Notes under the pieces: generated by a model
The model's database searches: none
The model's input: only the letters and a program-made list of their open reading frames with translations
Told to the model about the DNA's origin: nothing
Part shown: one piece after another, positions 8,506-18,154 of the stretch
Numbering within the stretch: position 1 is the stretch's first letter
How the letters are laid out: every line of letters begins with the position of its first letter
Origin: Rhodovarius crocodyli
Lineage (GTDB): Bacteria; Pseudomonadota; Alphaproteobacteria; Acetobacterales; Acetobacteraceae
Direction of reading: 5' to 3'
Length of the DNA: 64,000 nt
NCBI GenBank assembly: GCA_945901085.1
Contig: CAMDJV010000018.1
Span: forward strand, 1-64,000
Position numbers and translations under genes: made by a program

Positions 8506-8557
8506 TGCCCCAAGTCTTTGCTTGTCTATCATCAGCCGGCGCGGGCTGGGCTGATGG

Positions 8558-9748
8558 TCAGCGGCCAAAGAGCGGCAGGGCGTCGGGCGCGATCGACAAT
8601 TCCTGCAGGATTGTCGGGATTTTGTCCTTGAAGGGGAAGAAGCCGGCGCGGGCCAGGGGCCAGCAGGTGCTGTCCCAGGCGCGGCGGGCGCGCAGCAGCG
8701 GAACGCCCGAAGCGGCCACCGCCAGGGCATCCGCCACCCAGCCCACCGGAGCCCAAGGCGTCACTATGGCATCGACATCCTGCGCCATGGCCCATGCCGC
8801 GAGGCTACCCGGTGTCAGCCGTGCCGCCGGGGTACCCAGCCTGGCCTCGGCCATGGCCAGCCCATCCTCAAGCGCGGCTTCGGCGAAATTGGCAGCGCCA
8901 TCGGCGCAGGGCCTGGCCACGGAAAGCCCGGCCAGCGCCACCACCTCGCAGCGTTCGGGCCAGAAGGTCACGTCATCGCTATGCAGCAGCAGCGCGACGC
9001 GGCCGCGCGCCGCATCGGCCGGTGGCAGGCTGCCCGGCGGCGGGGGGGGCGGTTCATTGAGCGGCTCGCAGCAGACATCCAACTCGCCCTCGGGGTTGAA
9101 GCGATCATTGGTGTAGCGCTCGATATTCTCCGGCCGCACCACATAATGCTTGCCCGGGGTCTGAATGCCCGCCACCCAACGCCAGCTGAGGGTATTGGAG
9201 GCCGGATCGGCATCCTTGAGGTGGTGCAGGAAGAAATCCGCCCCCAGCGCCCAGGGCAGCTTCAGGGTGAAGATCCATATGCCGGCGAACCACATCCGCA
9301 CATGATTGTGCAGATAGCCGGTCTCCTTCAATTCATGGACCCAGGCGTTGAAGCATTCGATGCCGGTGAGGCCCATCATCGCCATTTCGTGGCGGCCGCG
9401 CAGCAGGGCATCGGTGGCCAGGCGCGCCTGATCGGCGGCGACCTTGCTTTCGAAATGCCGCCACATGCTGGGGCGCAGTTCTAAAAAGCCCTTCCAATAG
9501 CTGCGCCAGAACACCTCCTGGATGAATTTTTCCGCCGCCTCTGCGCCGTGATGGGCCAGGGCCAGACGCACCACCTCCTCCTCGGTGATGAGGCGATGGC
9601 GGATATGGGCGGAAAGTTCGCTCACATCCTGCCGCTGGCCTGGGCCGGGGTCGGTATTGCGCCCGGCGGCATAGAGCCGGCCCATGCGCGGGGCGAAGGC
9701 CTCAAGATGCGCCAGTGCCGCGGCACGGGTTGGGGGGATATTGCTCAT
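8558..9748 (-). CDS. Photolyase/cryptochrome-type FAD-binding protein with unusual domain order
   Basis: A flavoprotein of the DNA photolyase/cryptochrome superfamily. Residues about 40-225 match the helical FAD-binding domain that is normally C-terminal: FIQEVFWRSYWKGF, TGYLHNHVRMWFAGIWIF, DPASNTLSWRWVAGIQT. No antenna (alpha/beta) domain precedes it. Instead, a proline stretch (about 233-238) is followed by about 150 residues of alpha/beta character starting GRVALLLHSDDV and ending near FPFKDKIPTIL. It may be a repair enzyme, a light sensor or a photolyase relative with rearranged domains; function is not settled by sequence. It lies 29 bp after rdgB on the same strand. Confidence 0.75.
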   Translation of the reverse strand: MSNIPPTRAAALAHLEAFAPRMGRLYAAGRNTDPGPGQRQDVSELSAHIRHRLITEEEVVRLALAHHGAEAAEKFIQEVFWRSYWKGFLELRPSMWRHFESKVAADQARLATDALLRGRHEMAMMGLTGIECFNAWVHELKETGYLHNHVRMWFAGIWIFTLKLPWALGADFFLHHLKDADPASNTLSWRWVAGIQTPGKHYVVRPENIERYTNDRFNPEGELDVCCEPLNEPPPPPPGSLPPADAARGRVALLLHSDDVTFWPERCEVVALAGLSVARPCADGAANFAEAALEDGLAMAEARLGTPAARLTPGSLAAWAMAQDVDAIVTPWAPVGWVADALAVAASGVPLLRARRAWDSTCWPLARAGFFPFKDKIPTILQELSIAPDALPLFGR

Positions 9749-9777
9749 GCGCCGTCGGTGTGGCGGAAGGCAGCGCG

Positions 9778-10392
9778 TCAGTCCAGACAGGCGCTGGCAA
9801 AAGCCTGGAAAGCCCGGGCGCGATGATTGGTGCGGGCTTTCTCTTCCGGGGTCATCTCGCCATAGGTTCGGGTCTCGTCTTCGGGGATGAACATCGGATC
9901 ATAGCCAAAGCCGCCGCTGCCGCGTGGCGGGTGAACGAAATGGCCCTCCACCCGGCCCTCGTGAAACTGCACATGCCCATCCGGCCAGGCGAGGGCGAGG
10001 GTGGAGACGAAGGCGCAGCGGCGATTGGGGTTGTCGCCCACCTCGCGCGCCACCCGGGCCATGGCAACGGCATAATCGCGGCCACCATCATCGGCCATCG
10101 CCCAATCGGCGGTATAAACTCCCGGGGCACCGCGGAGGGCTGCGACCATCAGCCCGCTATCATCGGCCAGCGCCGGCAGGCCCGTGGCGCGGGCCGAGGC
10201 CAGCGCCTTGATCGCGGCATTCTCCTCGAAGCTGGTGCCCGTCTCGGCCGGTTCGGCCAAGGCGAGTTCGCCAGCACTCACCACCGCAAAGCCGCGCGGC
10301 GCGAGCAAGGCACGCAGCTCACGCAGCTTGCCTGCATTATGGCTGGCCAGAACCAGCCGGCCGGGCGGCAGCAGCCGCCGGACCTCAGGCAA
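9778..10392 (-). CDS. rdgB: RdgB/HAM1-type XTP/dITP pyrophosphatase
   Basis: Hydrolyses non-canonical purine nucleoside triphosphates (XTP, dITP, ITP) to keep them out of nucleic acids. The family signature [15 protein letters not shown] starts the protein, and [15 protein letters not shown] lies near the C terminus. No ATG lies at the expected place: the best start is TTG at 10,392, overlapping the end of rph by 8 bp, which gives 204 residues, the usual size. The in-frame extension further upstream is antisense-like sequence within rph. The rph-rdgB order is common in Alphaproteobacteria; hemW, which often follows, is missing here. Confidence 0.9.
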   Translation of the reverse strand: MPEVRRLLPPGRLVLASHNAGKLRELRALLAPRGFAVVSAGELALAEPAETGTSFEENAAIKALASARATGLPALADDSGLMVAALRGAPGVYTADWAMADDGGRDYAVAMARVAREVGDNPNRRCAFVSTLALAWPDGHVQFHEGRVEGHFVHPPRGSGGFGYDPMFIPEDETRTYGEMTPEEKARTNHRARAFQAFASACLD

Positions 10393-11119
10393 GGCCGACA
10401 GCCCGCTTCTGGGCGGCGAAGATCTCCGCCGTGCCGAGCCTCGCCAGGCCCAGCAATTCGAGCAACTGGCCCTCCGAGAAGGGCGCGCCCTCGGCAGTGC
10501 CCTGCACTTCGACCAGACCGCCGGCGCCGGTGAGGACGAAATTGGCATCCGCCTCGGCATTGCTGTCTTCGGCATAATCAAGGTCGAGCACGCAGACGCC
10601 GCCGAAAATGCCACAGCTCACCGCTGCCACCTGATCCATCAGCGGGATGGCGCTGAGGATATTATTGGCCACGCAATGCTTCAGCGCCAGGTGCAGCGCG
10701 ACCCATGCGCCGGAGATAGAGGCGCAGCGTGTGCCGCCATCGGCGTTCAGCACGTCGCAATCGACGGTGATGCTCATCTCGCCCATGGCCTTGCGGTCCA
10801 CCACGGCGCGCAGCGAGCGGCCGATCAGGCGCTGGATTTCCTGGGTGCGACCGGATTGCTTGCCGCGCGCCGCTTCACGATCACCGCGGGTATGGGTGGC
10901 GCGGGGGAGCATGCCGTATTCGGCGGTGACCCAGCCCTCGCCCTTGCCGCGGAGGAAGGGCGGCACCCGGGCCTCGACCGAGGCGGTGCAGAGCACTTCG
11001 GTATTGCCCATGCGAATGAGGCAGGAGCCCTCGGCGTGCTTCGAAAAGCCCGTGTCCATCGAAAGCCCGCGCAAGGCGGCGGGGATACGGCCGGAGGGGC
11101 GCGTGGAGGATGTGTTCAT
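10385..11119 (-). CDS. rph: Ribonuclease PH
   Basis: Phosphorolytic 3'-5' exoribonuclease that trims tRNA 3' ends. ATG 11,119 gives 244 residues, starting [13 protein letters not shown], which fits the usual RPSGR N terminus; earlier ATGs in frame add non-conserved residues. Family features are [21 protein letters not shown], the phosphate-site region [21 protein letters not shown] and [12 protein letters not shown]. The gene is upstream of rdgB on the same strand, and their coding regions overlap slightly, indicating an operon. Confidence 0.95.
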   Translation of the reverse strand: MNTSSTRPSGRIPAALRGLSMDTGFSKHAEGSCLIRMGNTEVLCTASVEARVPPFLRGKGEGWVTAEYGMLPRATHTRGDREAARGKQSGRTQEIQRLIGRSLRAVVDRKAMGEMSITVDCDVLNADGGTRCASISGAWVALHLALKHCVANNILSAIPLMDQVAAVSCGIFGGVCVLDLDYAEDSNAEADANFVLTGAGGLVEVQGTAEGAPFSEGQLLELLGLARLGTAEIFAAQKRAVGLA

Positions 11120-11198
11120 GCCCCAGCGCATACGCCGCTTCGCCATGGGCCGGTAGGGGGTGGGGGCATCTGGCGAAGGCCCCCTGCCCGCTTTCTCC

Positions 11199-12116
11199 CT
11201 AACGCGTCGGCCGGGCCGGGGTGACCGTGTAGTCGTAAAAGCCGCGGCCGGTTTTCTTGCCCAGCCAATTCGCATCGACATATTTCGCCAGGAGCGGGCA
11301 AGGGCGATACTTGCTGTCGCCCAGCTCCTCATGCAGCACCCGCATCACCGCCAGGCAGGTATCGAGGCCGATATAATCGGCCAGTTCGAAGGGGCCCATC
11401 GGGTGGTTGGCGCCGAGTTTCATGGCGCTATCGATCGCCAGAATATCGCCCACACCCTCATACAGCGCATAGACCGCCTCATTGATCATCGGGATCAGAA
11501 TGCGGTTGACGATGAAGGCGGGGGTATCGGCGGAGGAGACGAGGCGCTTGCCGATGCGCTCCGCGAGCGCCGCCACGGCCTGGAAAGTGGGCTCATCGGT
11601 CGGCAGGCCGCGAGTCACCTCCACCAGCTTCATGACCGGGGCGGGGTTCATGAAGTGGATGCCGATGAAACGCTCGGGCCGATCCGTCGCTGCGGCAAGC
11701 CGGGTGACGCTGATGCTGCTCGTATTGGTCGCCAGAATGGTGCTGGGTTTGATATGGGCCTGGAGGTTCTTGAAGATGGTGTTCTTCAGGCCCTCATTCT
11801 CGGTGACCGCCTCGATCACCAGATCACTCTCGGCGAAGGCCGCGTAATCGGTGGTGGTGGTGAGGTTGAGGCGGGCATTTTCCCGATCCTCCGCGGTCAT
11901 GCTGCCGCGATCGACGCGGCGCTGCATGTCGCGTTCGACCATTTTCAGGGCGTGATTCAGGGCTTCCTGGCTGATATCAGCCAGGACCACCGGAAAGCCG
12001 GAGGCGGCGAAGACCTGGGCGATGCCGCGGCCCATCTGCCCACCGCCGACCACGCCCACGCTGCGGATTTCCGGCGCAGGCGCGGCCGGCGCCGCCGTGA
12101 GAACCAGTTCCGTCAC
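11199..12116 (-). CDS. 3-hydroxybutyryl-CoA dehydrogenase (3-hydroxyacyl-CoA dehydrogenase family)
   Basis: NAD(P)-dependent oxidation of 3-hydroxyacyl-CoA, as in butyrate or beta-oxidation metabolism. The Rossmann motif is [14 protein letters not shown] (about residues 20-33); TNTSSISVT and the active-site region [17 protein letters not shown] follow, and the C-terminal dimerisation domain has [16 protein letters not shown]. The 305-residue length fits the short monofunctional Hbd/PaaH-type enzymes. It overlaps etfA by 4 bp, so dehydrogenase and electron-transfer flavoprotein are coexpressed; this points to fatty-acid or butanoate oxidation. Confidence 0.9.
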   Translation of the reverse strand: MTELVLTAAPAAPAPEIRSVGVVGGGQMGRGIAQVFAASGFPVVLADISQEALNHALKMVERDMQRRVDRGSMTAEDRENARLNLTTTTDYAAFAESDLVIEAVTENEGLKNTIFKNLQAHIKPSTILATNTSSISVTRLAAATDRPERFIGIHFMNPAPVMKLVEVTRGLPTDEPTFQAVAALAERIGKRLVSSADTPAFIVNRILIPMINEAVYALYEGVGDILAIDSAMKLGANHPMGPFELADYIGLDTCLAVMRVLHEELGDSKYRPCPLLAKYVDANWLGKKTGRGFYDYTVTPARPTR

Positions 12117-13048
12117 TTTGTTTGCAATGCCGCTGTGAGTTCGGGCACCACGGCGAAGAGGTCACCCACTAGGCCGTAATCGGCGACCTGGAAGATCGGC
12201 GCTTCCTCATCCTTGTTGATGGCCACGATGAACTTGCTGTCCTTCATGCCGGCCAGATGCTGAATGGCACCCGAAATGCCCACCGCGATATAGAGGTCTG
12301 GGGCCACGATCTTGCCGGTCTGCCCCACCTGATGGTCATTGGGAGCGTAGCCGCTATCGACCGCCGCGCGCGAGGCGCCGACGGCCGCACCCAGCGTATC
12401 GGCCAGGCTGTCGATCAGGTGGAAATTCTCCGAGGAGCCGAGCGCGCGGCCGCCCGAGACCACGATTCTGGCCGAGGTCAGATCCGGCCGCTCGCTCTTC
12501 ACGCCCTCGGCACCGAGGAAGGTGGAGAGGGGAGAGCCGGCCTGGGCGGCGATGGTTTCAATCCGGGCCGCACCGCCAGTGGCGGGGGCGGCATCGAAGC
12601 TGGCGGCGCGGATGGTCAGCACCTTTTTCGCATCGGCGCTCTTCACCGTGGCCAGGGCATTGCCGGCATAGATCGGGCGGATGAAGGTATCGGCATCCAC
12701 CACGCCGGCCACTTCGGAAATCTGCTGCACATCGAGCAGGGCGGCGACTCGCGGCATCAGGTTCTTGCCGGTGGCCGAGGCGGGGGCGGCGATGTGGCTA
12801 TAGCCACCGGCCATGCCCACGACCATGGCGGCGAGGCCCTCCACGGCGGGCACGGCATGGGCGCCATCCTCGGCCACCAGCACGGCTTCCACACCGGCCA
12901 CGGCGGCGGCGGCGGGGGCGGCGGCGGCGGCATTGGCGCCGGTCAGCAGCAGATGCACCGGGCCGAGGGCGGCGAGCGCTGCCACAGCGCTGCGGCTGGG
13001 CTGGGAGATGGCGGCGCCGTCATGATCGGCAAGAATGAGAATGGCCAT
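12113..13048 (-). CDS. etfA: Electron transfer flavoprotein alpha subunit
   Basis: FAD-binding large subunit of the ETF that carries electrons from acyl-CoA dehydrogenases to ETF-ubiquinone oxidoreductase. The C-terminal FAD-binding domain shows the family signature around [20 protein letters not shown], preceded by [15 protein letters not shown], and [16 protein letters not shown] follows. The N-terminal domain has an alanine-rich loop (about residues 38-50) that is low-complexity at the DNA level. It lies 2 bp after etfB and overlaps hbd. Length (311) is typical. Confidence 0.95.
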   Translation of the reverse strand: MAILILADHDGAAISQPSRSAVAALAALGPVHLLLTGANAAAAAPAAAAVAGVEAVLVAEDGAHAVPAVEGLAAMVVGMAGGYSHIAAPASATGKNLMPRVAALLDVQQISEVAGVVDADTFIRPIYAGNALATVKSADAKKVLTIRAASFDAAPATGGAARIETIAAQAGSPLSTFLGAEGVKSERPDLTSARIVVSGGRALGSSENFHLIDSLADTLGAAVGASRAAVDSGYAPNDHQVGQTGKIVAPDLYIAVGISGAIQHLAGMKDSKFIVAINKDEEAPIFQVADYGLVGDLFAVVPELTAALQTK

Positions 13049-13050
13049 GG

Positions 13051-13800
13051 TCAGATCACCTTCGCTTCGCCACGCAGTTTTTCCACAAGCTCCTGCACGG
13101 AGCCCACCTTCACGCCTGCCTTGCGGGTAGGCGGTTCCTCCACCTTGAGCACCGTCAGGCGCGGCGTGGGGTCCACGCCGAGATCAGCGGGGGTGAGGGT
13201 ATCGATCGTCTTCTTACGCGCCTTCATGATATTGGGCAGCGAGGCATAGCGCGGCTCATTGAGGCGCAGATCGGTGGTGATGATGGCGGGCAGCTTGACC
13301 TCGACCGTCTCCAGACCGCCATCGACCTCGCGGGTGACCACGGCGGTCTCGCCCTTGACCTCCAGCTTGGAGGCGAAGGTGCCCTGGGCCCAGCCCAGCA
13401 GCCCGGCCAGCATCTGGCCGGTGGCATTCATGTCGTCATCAATCGCCTGCTTGCCCAGAATGACCAGGCCGGGCTGCTCCTTGGCGATGATGGCGGCCAG
13501 CAGCTTGGCCACGACCAGCGGCTCCAGCACGCCATCATGCTGCACCAGCACGCCGCGATCAGCGCCCATGGCGAGGCCGGTGCGAATTTGTTCCGAAGCG
13601 GCAGCGGGGCCGGCGGAGACCACGATGATCTCGCTGGCGACACCCTTCTCCTTGAGGCGGACGGCCTCTTCGATGGCGATCTCATCGAAGGGGTTGACCG
13701 ACATCTTGACGTTGGCTGTCTCAACCCCGGAGTGGTCCGCCTTGACGCGGATTTTGACGTTGTAGTCCACAACGCGCTTGGCGGTGACCAAAACCTTCAT
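13051..13800 (-). CDS. etfB: Electron transfer flavoprotein beta subunit
   Basis: Small ETF subunit, AMP-binding partner of EtfA. The 249-residue protein starts [18 protein letters not shown] and contains [19 protein letters not shown] and [19 protein letters not shown], both family signatures. It is first in the etfB-etfA-hbd operon. A GGGACAGG stretch before the ATG can serve as ribosome-binding site. Confidence 0.96.
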   Translation of the reverse strand: MKVLVTAKRVVDYNVKIRVKADHSGVETANVKMSVNPFDEIAIEEAVRLKEKGVASEIIVVSAGPAAASEQIRTGLAMGADRGVLVQHDGVLEPLVVAKLLAAIIAKEQPGLVILGKQAIDDDMNATGQMLAGLLGWAQGTFASKLEVKGETAVVTREVDGGLETVEVKLPAIITTDLRLNEPRYASLPNIMKARKKTIDTLTPADLGVDPTPRLTVLKVEEPPTRKAGVKVGSVQELVEKLRGEAKVI

Positions 13801-13839
13801 GAAAACGCCTGTCCCTTTTAATTCCGTGTGGCTGGGGGA

Positions 13840-13867
13840 AACATAGCGCTTTGGTGCAGTGCCGCAA
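13840..13867 (-). promoter_or_regulatory. Possible sigma-70-like promoter of etfB-etfA-hbd
   Basis: On the minus strand TTGCGG (13,862-13,867) and TATGTT (13,840-13,845) are 16 bp apart, about 40 bp upstream of the etfB start. Neither box is a perfect match, so this is tentative. Confidence 0.35.
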
Positions 13868-13936
13868 GTTTGCGGGGGATGGAAAGCGCGGCGGGCGAGC
13901 GGCGGCGCGGCAGTTTATTCCGCCGACTATGCGGTT

Positions 13937-14728
13937 TCAGCCGCCGGGTTTTGCTGCCGGCTTGGGCGGCGTGCGGCCCAGCAGGGCGGCCCGCCATAGC
14001 GGCGGCAGCGCCCCCACCAGGCGGGCGATAGCGTAAAGCCGGCGCGGATAGGCAATTCTCAGTTTGCCCGCAGCAATACCCTCGAGGGTGCGCCGGGCCG
14101 CATCTTCAGGCGTCATCAGCCAGGGCATGGGGAATGGGTTATCCGCGGTCATCGGCGTGCGGACAAAGCCGGGGCAGATGGCATGCATGCGAATGCCGCG
14201 CTTGCGCTCGCTATGGTCGCGCGCCTCGGCCCAGCGCTGCACCGCGGATTTGCTGGCGCAATAGGCCGGCGCGCTGGGGCCGGCGACAAAGGCGGCGATG
14301 GAGGCAATCACCGCGATATGGCCACGCCAGCCATCCTCGGCCGGTGCCTGCCCCGCCATCACATCCATTGCCGGCAGGGCGGTGTTGAGCACGCCATTGA
14401 TATTGGTCTCGAAGACATGGCGGGCGGCGGGGGCATCCTCCGTGCCCTCACCGGTGCCGGTGCCGATCCCGGCATTGGCAATGGCGAGATCAAGCCGGCC
14501 AGCATGGGTGATCCAATCGGCCATGGAATTGGTGTCACGCACATCGATGATCTGGGGCAGCACGGTGGCACCCAGTTCACGGCAAGCCTGGGCGGTGGCC
14601 TCCAGCCGCGCGGCATTGCGGGCGGAGAGATGCAGCGTCACCCCAGGGGCCGCACAGGCCCGGGCCAGCGCATCACCCAAGCCGGATGACGCGCCGGTGA
14701 TCAACACATTATTCGGCCGCCGCGCCAT
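13937..14728 (-). CDS. Short-chain dehydrogenase/reductase
   Basis: Classical SDR of 263 residues. The cofactor motif TGASSGLG is at about residues 14-21, NAG at about 86-88 and the catalytic YCASKSA (Tyr-x3-Lys) near residue 158. I use the ATG at 14,728; a GTG one codon earlier is possible. The C terminus extends past the usual SDR core with a basic, proline-rich tail. The start lies inside the end of the thioesterase gene (about 20 bp overlap), so it belongs to a three-gene operon with the thioesterase and the serine hydrolase. Substrate unknown. Confidence 0.85.
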   Translation of the reverse strand: MARRPNNVLITGASSGLGDALARACAAPGVTLHLSARNAARLEATAQACRELGATVLPQIIDVRDTNSMADWITHAGRLDLAIANAGIGTGTGEGTEDAPAARHVFETNINGVLNTALPAMDVMAGQAPAEDGWRGHIAVIASIAAFVAGPSAPAYCASKSAVQRWAEARDHSERKRGIRMHAICPGFVRTPMTADNPFPMPWLMTPEDAARRTLEGIAAGKLRIAYPRRLYAIARLVGALPPLWRAALLGRTPPKPAAKPGG

Positions 14729-15119
14729 CACGTTCGATCATCAGGCGCCGGGCCTCGGGCGGGATGGGAATGCGCGCGCCGGTGGCATTATCGACGCAAA
14801 CCAGCACCGCGAGGCATTCGAAAACCGGCTGGCCATCCTTGAGCACCTTGTACTCATGGATGAAGGAGGTGCGCCGCAGGCTCAGCACCCTCAGGCTCAG
14901 GCTCACCTCATCGCCAAAGGCCAGCGGTGCCAGATAGCGGATGGTGAGTTGGGCAACGACGGGGCCCACCGAGTTGGGCTTAAAACTCTGGCCCAGGCTC
15001 TCCCAATGGGCGACCCGCATATCCTCGAACATCACCAGATAGGCGGTGTGGTTGACATGGCCATGCAGGTCGCATTCGGCCCAGCGCACGCGATGCGACC
15101 AATCGGCAGACCAACTCAT
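14709..15119 (-). CDS. Acyl-CoA thioesterase, 4HBT hotdog family
   Basis: Hotdog-fold thioesterase of 136 residues. The 4-hydroxybenzoyl-CoA thioesterase/YbgC-type motif is present in VRWAECDLHGHVNHTAYLV, where the Asp and His residues are in the usual places, followed by a Phe-Glu active-site helix. It probably hydrolyses a short or aromatic acyl-CoA. It overlaps the upstream serine hydrolase gene by 4 bp and the downstream SDR gene by about 20 bp. Confidence 0.87.
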   Translation of the reverse strand: MSWSADWSHRVRWAECDLHGHVNHTAYLVMFEDMRVAHWESLGQSFKPNSVGPVVAQLTIRYLAPLAFGDEVSLSLRVLSLRRTSFIHEYKVLKDGQPVFECLAVLVCVDNATGARIPIPPEARRLMIERDGAAAE

Positions 15120-16147
15120 GCCAGGGCGGCCCGCACCAGCCCCATGGCTTCATTGAGATGTGCAGGGTCGAGCCAACGGAAGACCGCCACGATACCCTGC
15201 TCAGGCTCGATCCAGGTTGTATTGCCGCCCGCGCCGGAGAAGCAGTAGGCGCGCTCGCTCGCCGCTGGCCATTTCGCCCGTGACGTGTTGAGCCAGAAGA
15301 GGAAGCCATAGGCCGGGTTGAGCGCGCAGGGCGTGGTGCAGGTGGCGAGCCATTCTGCCGGTACAAGCTGCCGCCCCGCCCAGGCCCCCCCTTGGGCGAC
15401 GAGCATGCCCACCTTGGCCATATCCTGGGCATGAATGGAAATACCACCACCCCAATGCGAGCCGCCCGGCACCGCCTGCATCGGCAGGCCGCCCACCTCG
15501 ACCCAGCCATTGGAATAACCCTCCCAACGCCAGTCATCGGAGGCGCCAATGGGGATCATGATTCGGTTGGCGAAGATATCGGGCAGCGGCTTGCCGAAGA
15601 CGCGCATCAGGGAAAGGGAGAGGCGGTTCACCCGCACATCATTGTATTCCCAATGCGTGCCGGCAGCCTGCAGGCTGCGATTGCCCTTGGTGGCGCCGCC
15701 TTCGGTGGCGAGTTGGCGGCCACGATCGATGCTGTCGGCCTTGTCGAACAGCGTGCCCTCCCATTCGGAGGTATTGGTGAGCAAATGCCGCCAGGTGATG
15801 GGGGCATTCTGCCCGCTGTCAAAGCCACCATCATCGACGAGTTCGCGCACCGGCCGGTCGATATCGGCAATAAGCCCATCGGCCACGGCGATGCCGGCCA
15901 GGATGGCGAGATAGCTTTTGGCCACCGAGAAGGTCTGGTCGATCTGCAGGCTATTGCCGATCTGCCCGACGCATTGGCCATGCTGGTAGATCACCGCATT
16001 GGTCGGCCCGCGCGGCGACATGGGGCCAAGCAGCGTGTTGAAGGGCGGCGGCTCGAAGAAGCCACCTTCCAGATGGGCGCGCAGGTCGCGGGGCCAGGGG
16101 GTCTCATGCGCGGCGATGAAGGCCAGCGCGTCTTGCAGATTCGGCAT
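15116..16147 (-). CDS. Serine hydrolase, beta-lactamase class C/esterase family
   Basis: Penicillin-binding-protein-fold hydrolase of 343 residues without a signal peptide, so probably cytoplasmic. The SxxK motif is S74-V-A-K77, the YxN-type motif is Y168-N-D, and HWGGGISIHAQDMAKVG lies where class C enzymes have the third region. The family covers beta-lactamases, esterases and peptidases; the missing signal argues against a resistance beta-lactamase. It is the first gene of the operon with the thioesterase and SDR. The true substrate is unknown. Confidence 0.82.
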   Translation of the reverse strand: MPNLQDALAFIAAHETPWPRDLRAHLEGGFFEPPPFNTLLGPMSPRGPTNAVIYQHGQCVGQIGNSLQIDQTFSVAKSYLAILAGIAVADGLIADIDRPVRELVDDGGFDSGQNAPITWRHLLTNTSEWEGTLFDKADSIDRGRQLATEGGATKGNRSLQAAGTHWEYNDVRVNRLSLSLMRVFGKPLPDIFANRIMIPIGASDDWRWEGYSNGWVEVGGLPMQAVPGGSHWGGGISIHAQDMAKVGMLVAQGGAWAGRQLVPAEWLATCTTPCALNPAYGFLFWLNTSRAKWPAASERAYCFSGAGGNTTWIEPEQGIVAVFRWLDPAHLNEAMGLVRAALA

Positions 16148-16263
16148 GCGGGCAGGCTAGAACAGCTTGCCTCGCGGTGAAATCACCAAGGCGGTTAATA
16201 ATGCCGCCCTCGCTGCCAGATTGCGGCGGCACGGGCGGCATGGCCGCCAGGGGCTTGGGGGCT

Positions 16264-16551
16264 TTATGCCGCAGCGGAACGCCCCGCCGTGCCATTGCCC
16301 GGCAATTCGATATTGATCTCAAGGGCGCTCATGCCCTGGCCACGCTCCAGGTTGACCTTAACCTTCTCGGGGTCAACGGTGACATAGCGTGCCACGACGG
16401 CGATCAACTCCTGTTGCAGCTTCGGCAGGAAATCCTCCCTGCCCCGGCCAACACGCTCATGCGCCAGGATGATTTGCAGCCGATCCTTGGCAAGCGATGC
16501 CGTGACGGGTTTTGGTTTTTCGCGCGCGCGGAAAATATCCAACCAGGACAT
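16264..16551 (-). CDS. minE: Cell-division topological specificity factor MinE
   Basis: Stimulates the MinD ATPase and drives Min oscillation, keeping division at midcell. The 95-residue protein begins MSWLDIFRAREKPKP (membrane-targeting segment), then has SLAKDRLQIILAHER, the MinD-contact region, and a C-terminal topological domain ending INIELPG. Its start overlaps the minD stop by one base (TGATG). Last gene of minC-minD-minE. Confidence 0.95.
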   Translation of the reverse strand: MSWLDIFRAREKPKPVTASLAKDRLQIILAHERVGRGREDFLPKLQQELIAVVARYVTVDPEKVKVNLERGQGMSALEINIELPGNGTAGRSAAA

Positions 16552-17375
16552 CAGGCAGCCCTCCCACCGAACAGCCGGCCGAACAGGCCGGTCTTCTTCT
16601 TTTCGACCTCCAGGAAGCGGTGCGGCCGGTCATCGCCCAGGAAGCGGCCCACGGCGTCGGTATAGGCCTGCCCGGCCGGGCTTTCGACGTCCATAATCAC
16701 CGGATTGCCGGTATTGGAGGCCTTGAGCACGCTCTCGCTCTCCGGGATCACGCCCAGAAGCGGGATGGCCAGGATTTCGCGGATGTCTTCCAGCTTGAGC
16801 ATTTCGCCACGCTCGACCCGCACCGGGTCGTAGCGGGTGACGAGGAGATGCTCCTTCACCGGTTCGCGCTTCTCCTCGGCGCGCTTGGAGCGGCTTTGGA
16901 TCACGCCCAGGATGCGGTCACTATCGCGCACCGAACTCACCTCGGGGTTGGTCACCACAATCGCCTGATCGGCATAATAGAGCGCCATCAGCGCGCCCTT
17001 CTCGATGCCGGCGGGGCTATCGCAAAGGACGTAGTCGAACTCCTTCATGAGTTCTTCGATAATGATGCCCACACCCTCCTTGCTCAGCGCGTCCTTGTCA
17101 CGCGTCTGGCTGGCGGGGAGGATGAAGAGGCCATCGATCCGCTTATCCTTGATGAGCGCCTGGCTGAGCTTGGCCTCGCCATTGATCACATTGACGATAT
17201 CAAACACCACGCGGCGCTCGACCCCCATGATAAGGTCGAGATTGCGCAGCCCCACGTCAAAATCGATCACAACGGTTCTCTTGCCGCGCTGGGCAAGGCC
17301 GGTGGCGATGGCGGCGGAGGAGGTGGTCTTGCCCACGCCCCCCTTGCCGGATGTAACGGTGATGACCTGTGCCAT
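16551..17375 (-). CDS. minD: Septum-site-determining ATPase MinD
   Basis: Membrane-binding ATPase of the Min system. The deviant Walker A motif KGGVGKT is at about residues 11-17, followed by FDVGLRNLDLIMG. The C-terminal amphipathic membrane-targeting helix is present in KKKTGLFGRLFGG. Length is 274 residues, as usual. It lies 14 bp after minC. Many well-studied Alphaproteobacteria (for example Caulobacter) lack Min and use MipZ, so a complete minCDE is a useful lineage mark. Confidence 0.97.
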   Translation of the reverse strand: MAQVITVTSGKGGVGKTTSSAAIATGLAQRGKRTVVIDFDVGLRNLDLIMGVERRVVFDIVNVINGEAKLSQALIKDKRIDGLFILPASQTRDKDALSKEGVGIIIEELMKEFDYVLCDSPAGIEKGALMALYYADQAIVVTNPEVSSVRDSDRILGVIQSRSKRAEEKREPVKEHLLVTRYDPVRVERGEMLKLEDIREILAIPLLGVIPESESVLKASNTGNPVIMDVESPAGQAYTDAVGRFLGDDRPHRFLEVEKKKTGLFGRLFGGRAA

Positions 17376-17389
17376 GTTCGGGGGGGCTC

Positions 17390-18154
17390 CTAAAGTTTCT
17401 CGAAATGCAGCGCTTCGCCATCGAGACGTGCCTGCACGGCGCGGCCAATGGGCGCACCGCTCAGGCCTTCCCGCACCGCATAGAAACCTGCGATGGCGAT
17501 CAGCTCCGGGTCGAAATTCAGCGCGAAGATGCGCGCATCGGGGTTTTCATTGGCGCCGGCCACGGCCCGGCCGCGCAGGGCGCCATAGATGTGGATATTG
17601 CCGTCGGCGATGACCTCTGCACCGGGATTGACGGTGCCGATGATGATGAGATCGGCCCCTTCGGCGTAAATGCGGCTGCCGGAGCGCACCGGTTGGGTCA
17701 CCAGCATGGCATTGCTGCCGCTGCCGCGAAAATCCGGGGCCACCGCCGGTGGGGCGGGTTCGGCGGCGGGCGCTGGGGCCTCTTCCGGGGCGGGAGCGGG
17801 GGTGCCGCCGGCGGGGCGCAATGTGGAGAGGCCCGCAGCCGTGGCGGCCTGGCGCATCGCCGGCGTGCCGCCGACCACGCCAATGGGCATGATCTCCAAA
17901 CCGCGCAGGCCAGCGATCAGCCCGGCAAAATCCACCTCCCCCGGCGAGACCTGCAGATCATCGAGGCTGATGGCAATGGGTGCGAAGCGCAGAAAGCCAG
18001 GGGCGCGGCGGAATTGATCGCCCAGCGCGGGCAGCACAACCTCAGGCCGACCATCGAGCAGGCGCAGCACCAGAAGATTGAAATTCCCTGCGCGCAGCCG
18101 GAAGGCATCGGCCCCAGGCAGCGTATGCGCATTCGGTTGGGCGGCGGCTGACAT
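17390..18154 (-). CDS. minC: Septum-site-determining protein MinC
   Basis: Inhibitor of FtsZ assembly recruited by MinD. The 254-residue protein has an N-terminal FtsZ-binding domain (about 1-110), a proline/alanine-rich linker (about 118-140) and a C-terminal beta-helical domain with the typical GSRIYAEGADLIIIGTVNPG and DGNIHIYGALRGRAVAG. First gene of the operon; the divergent 2-hydroxyacid dehydrogenase begins about 165 bp away. Confidence 0.93.
   Translation of the reverse strand: MSAAAQPNAHTLPGADAFRLRAGNFNLLVLRLLDGRPEVVLPALGDQFRRAPGFLRFAPIAISLDDLQVSPGEVDFAGLIAGLRGLEIMPIGVVGGTPAMRQAATAAGLSTLRPAGGTPAPAPEEAPAPAAEPAPPAVAPDFRGSGSNAMLVTQPVRSGSRIYAEGADLIIIGTVNPGAEVIADGNIHIYGALRGRAVAGANENPDARIFALNFDPELIAIAGFYAVREGLSGAPIGRAVQARLDGEALHFEKL

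Noticed and set aside
12890-12945. GGC/GCG-rich simple repeat that looked like a microsatellite
   Set aside because: It codes for the Ala-rich loop of EtfA in a high-GC genome; no sign of independent function.
15116-16147. Class C beta-lactamase resistance gene
   Set aside because: It has SxxK and YxN-type motifs but no signal peptide and lies in an operon with a thioesterase and SDR; a metabolic esterase or peptidase is more likely.
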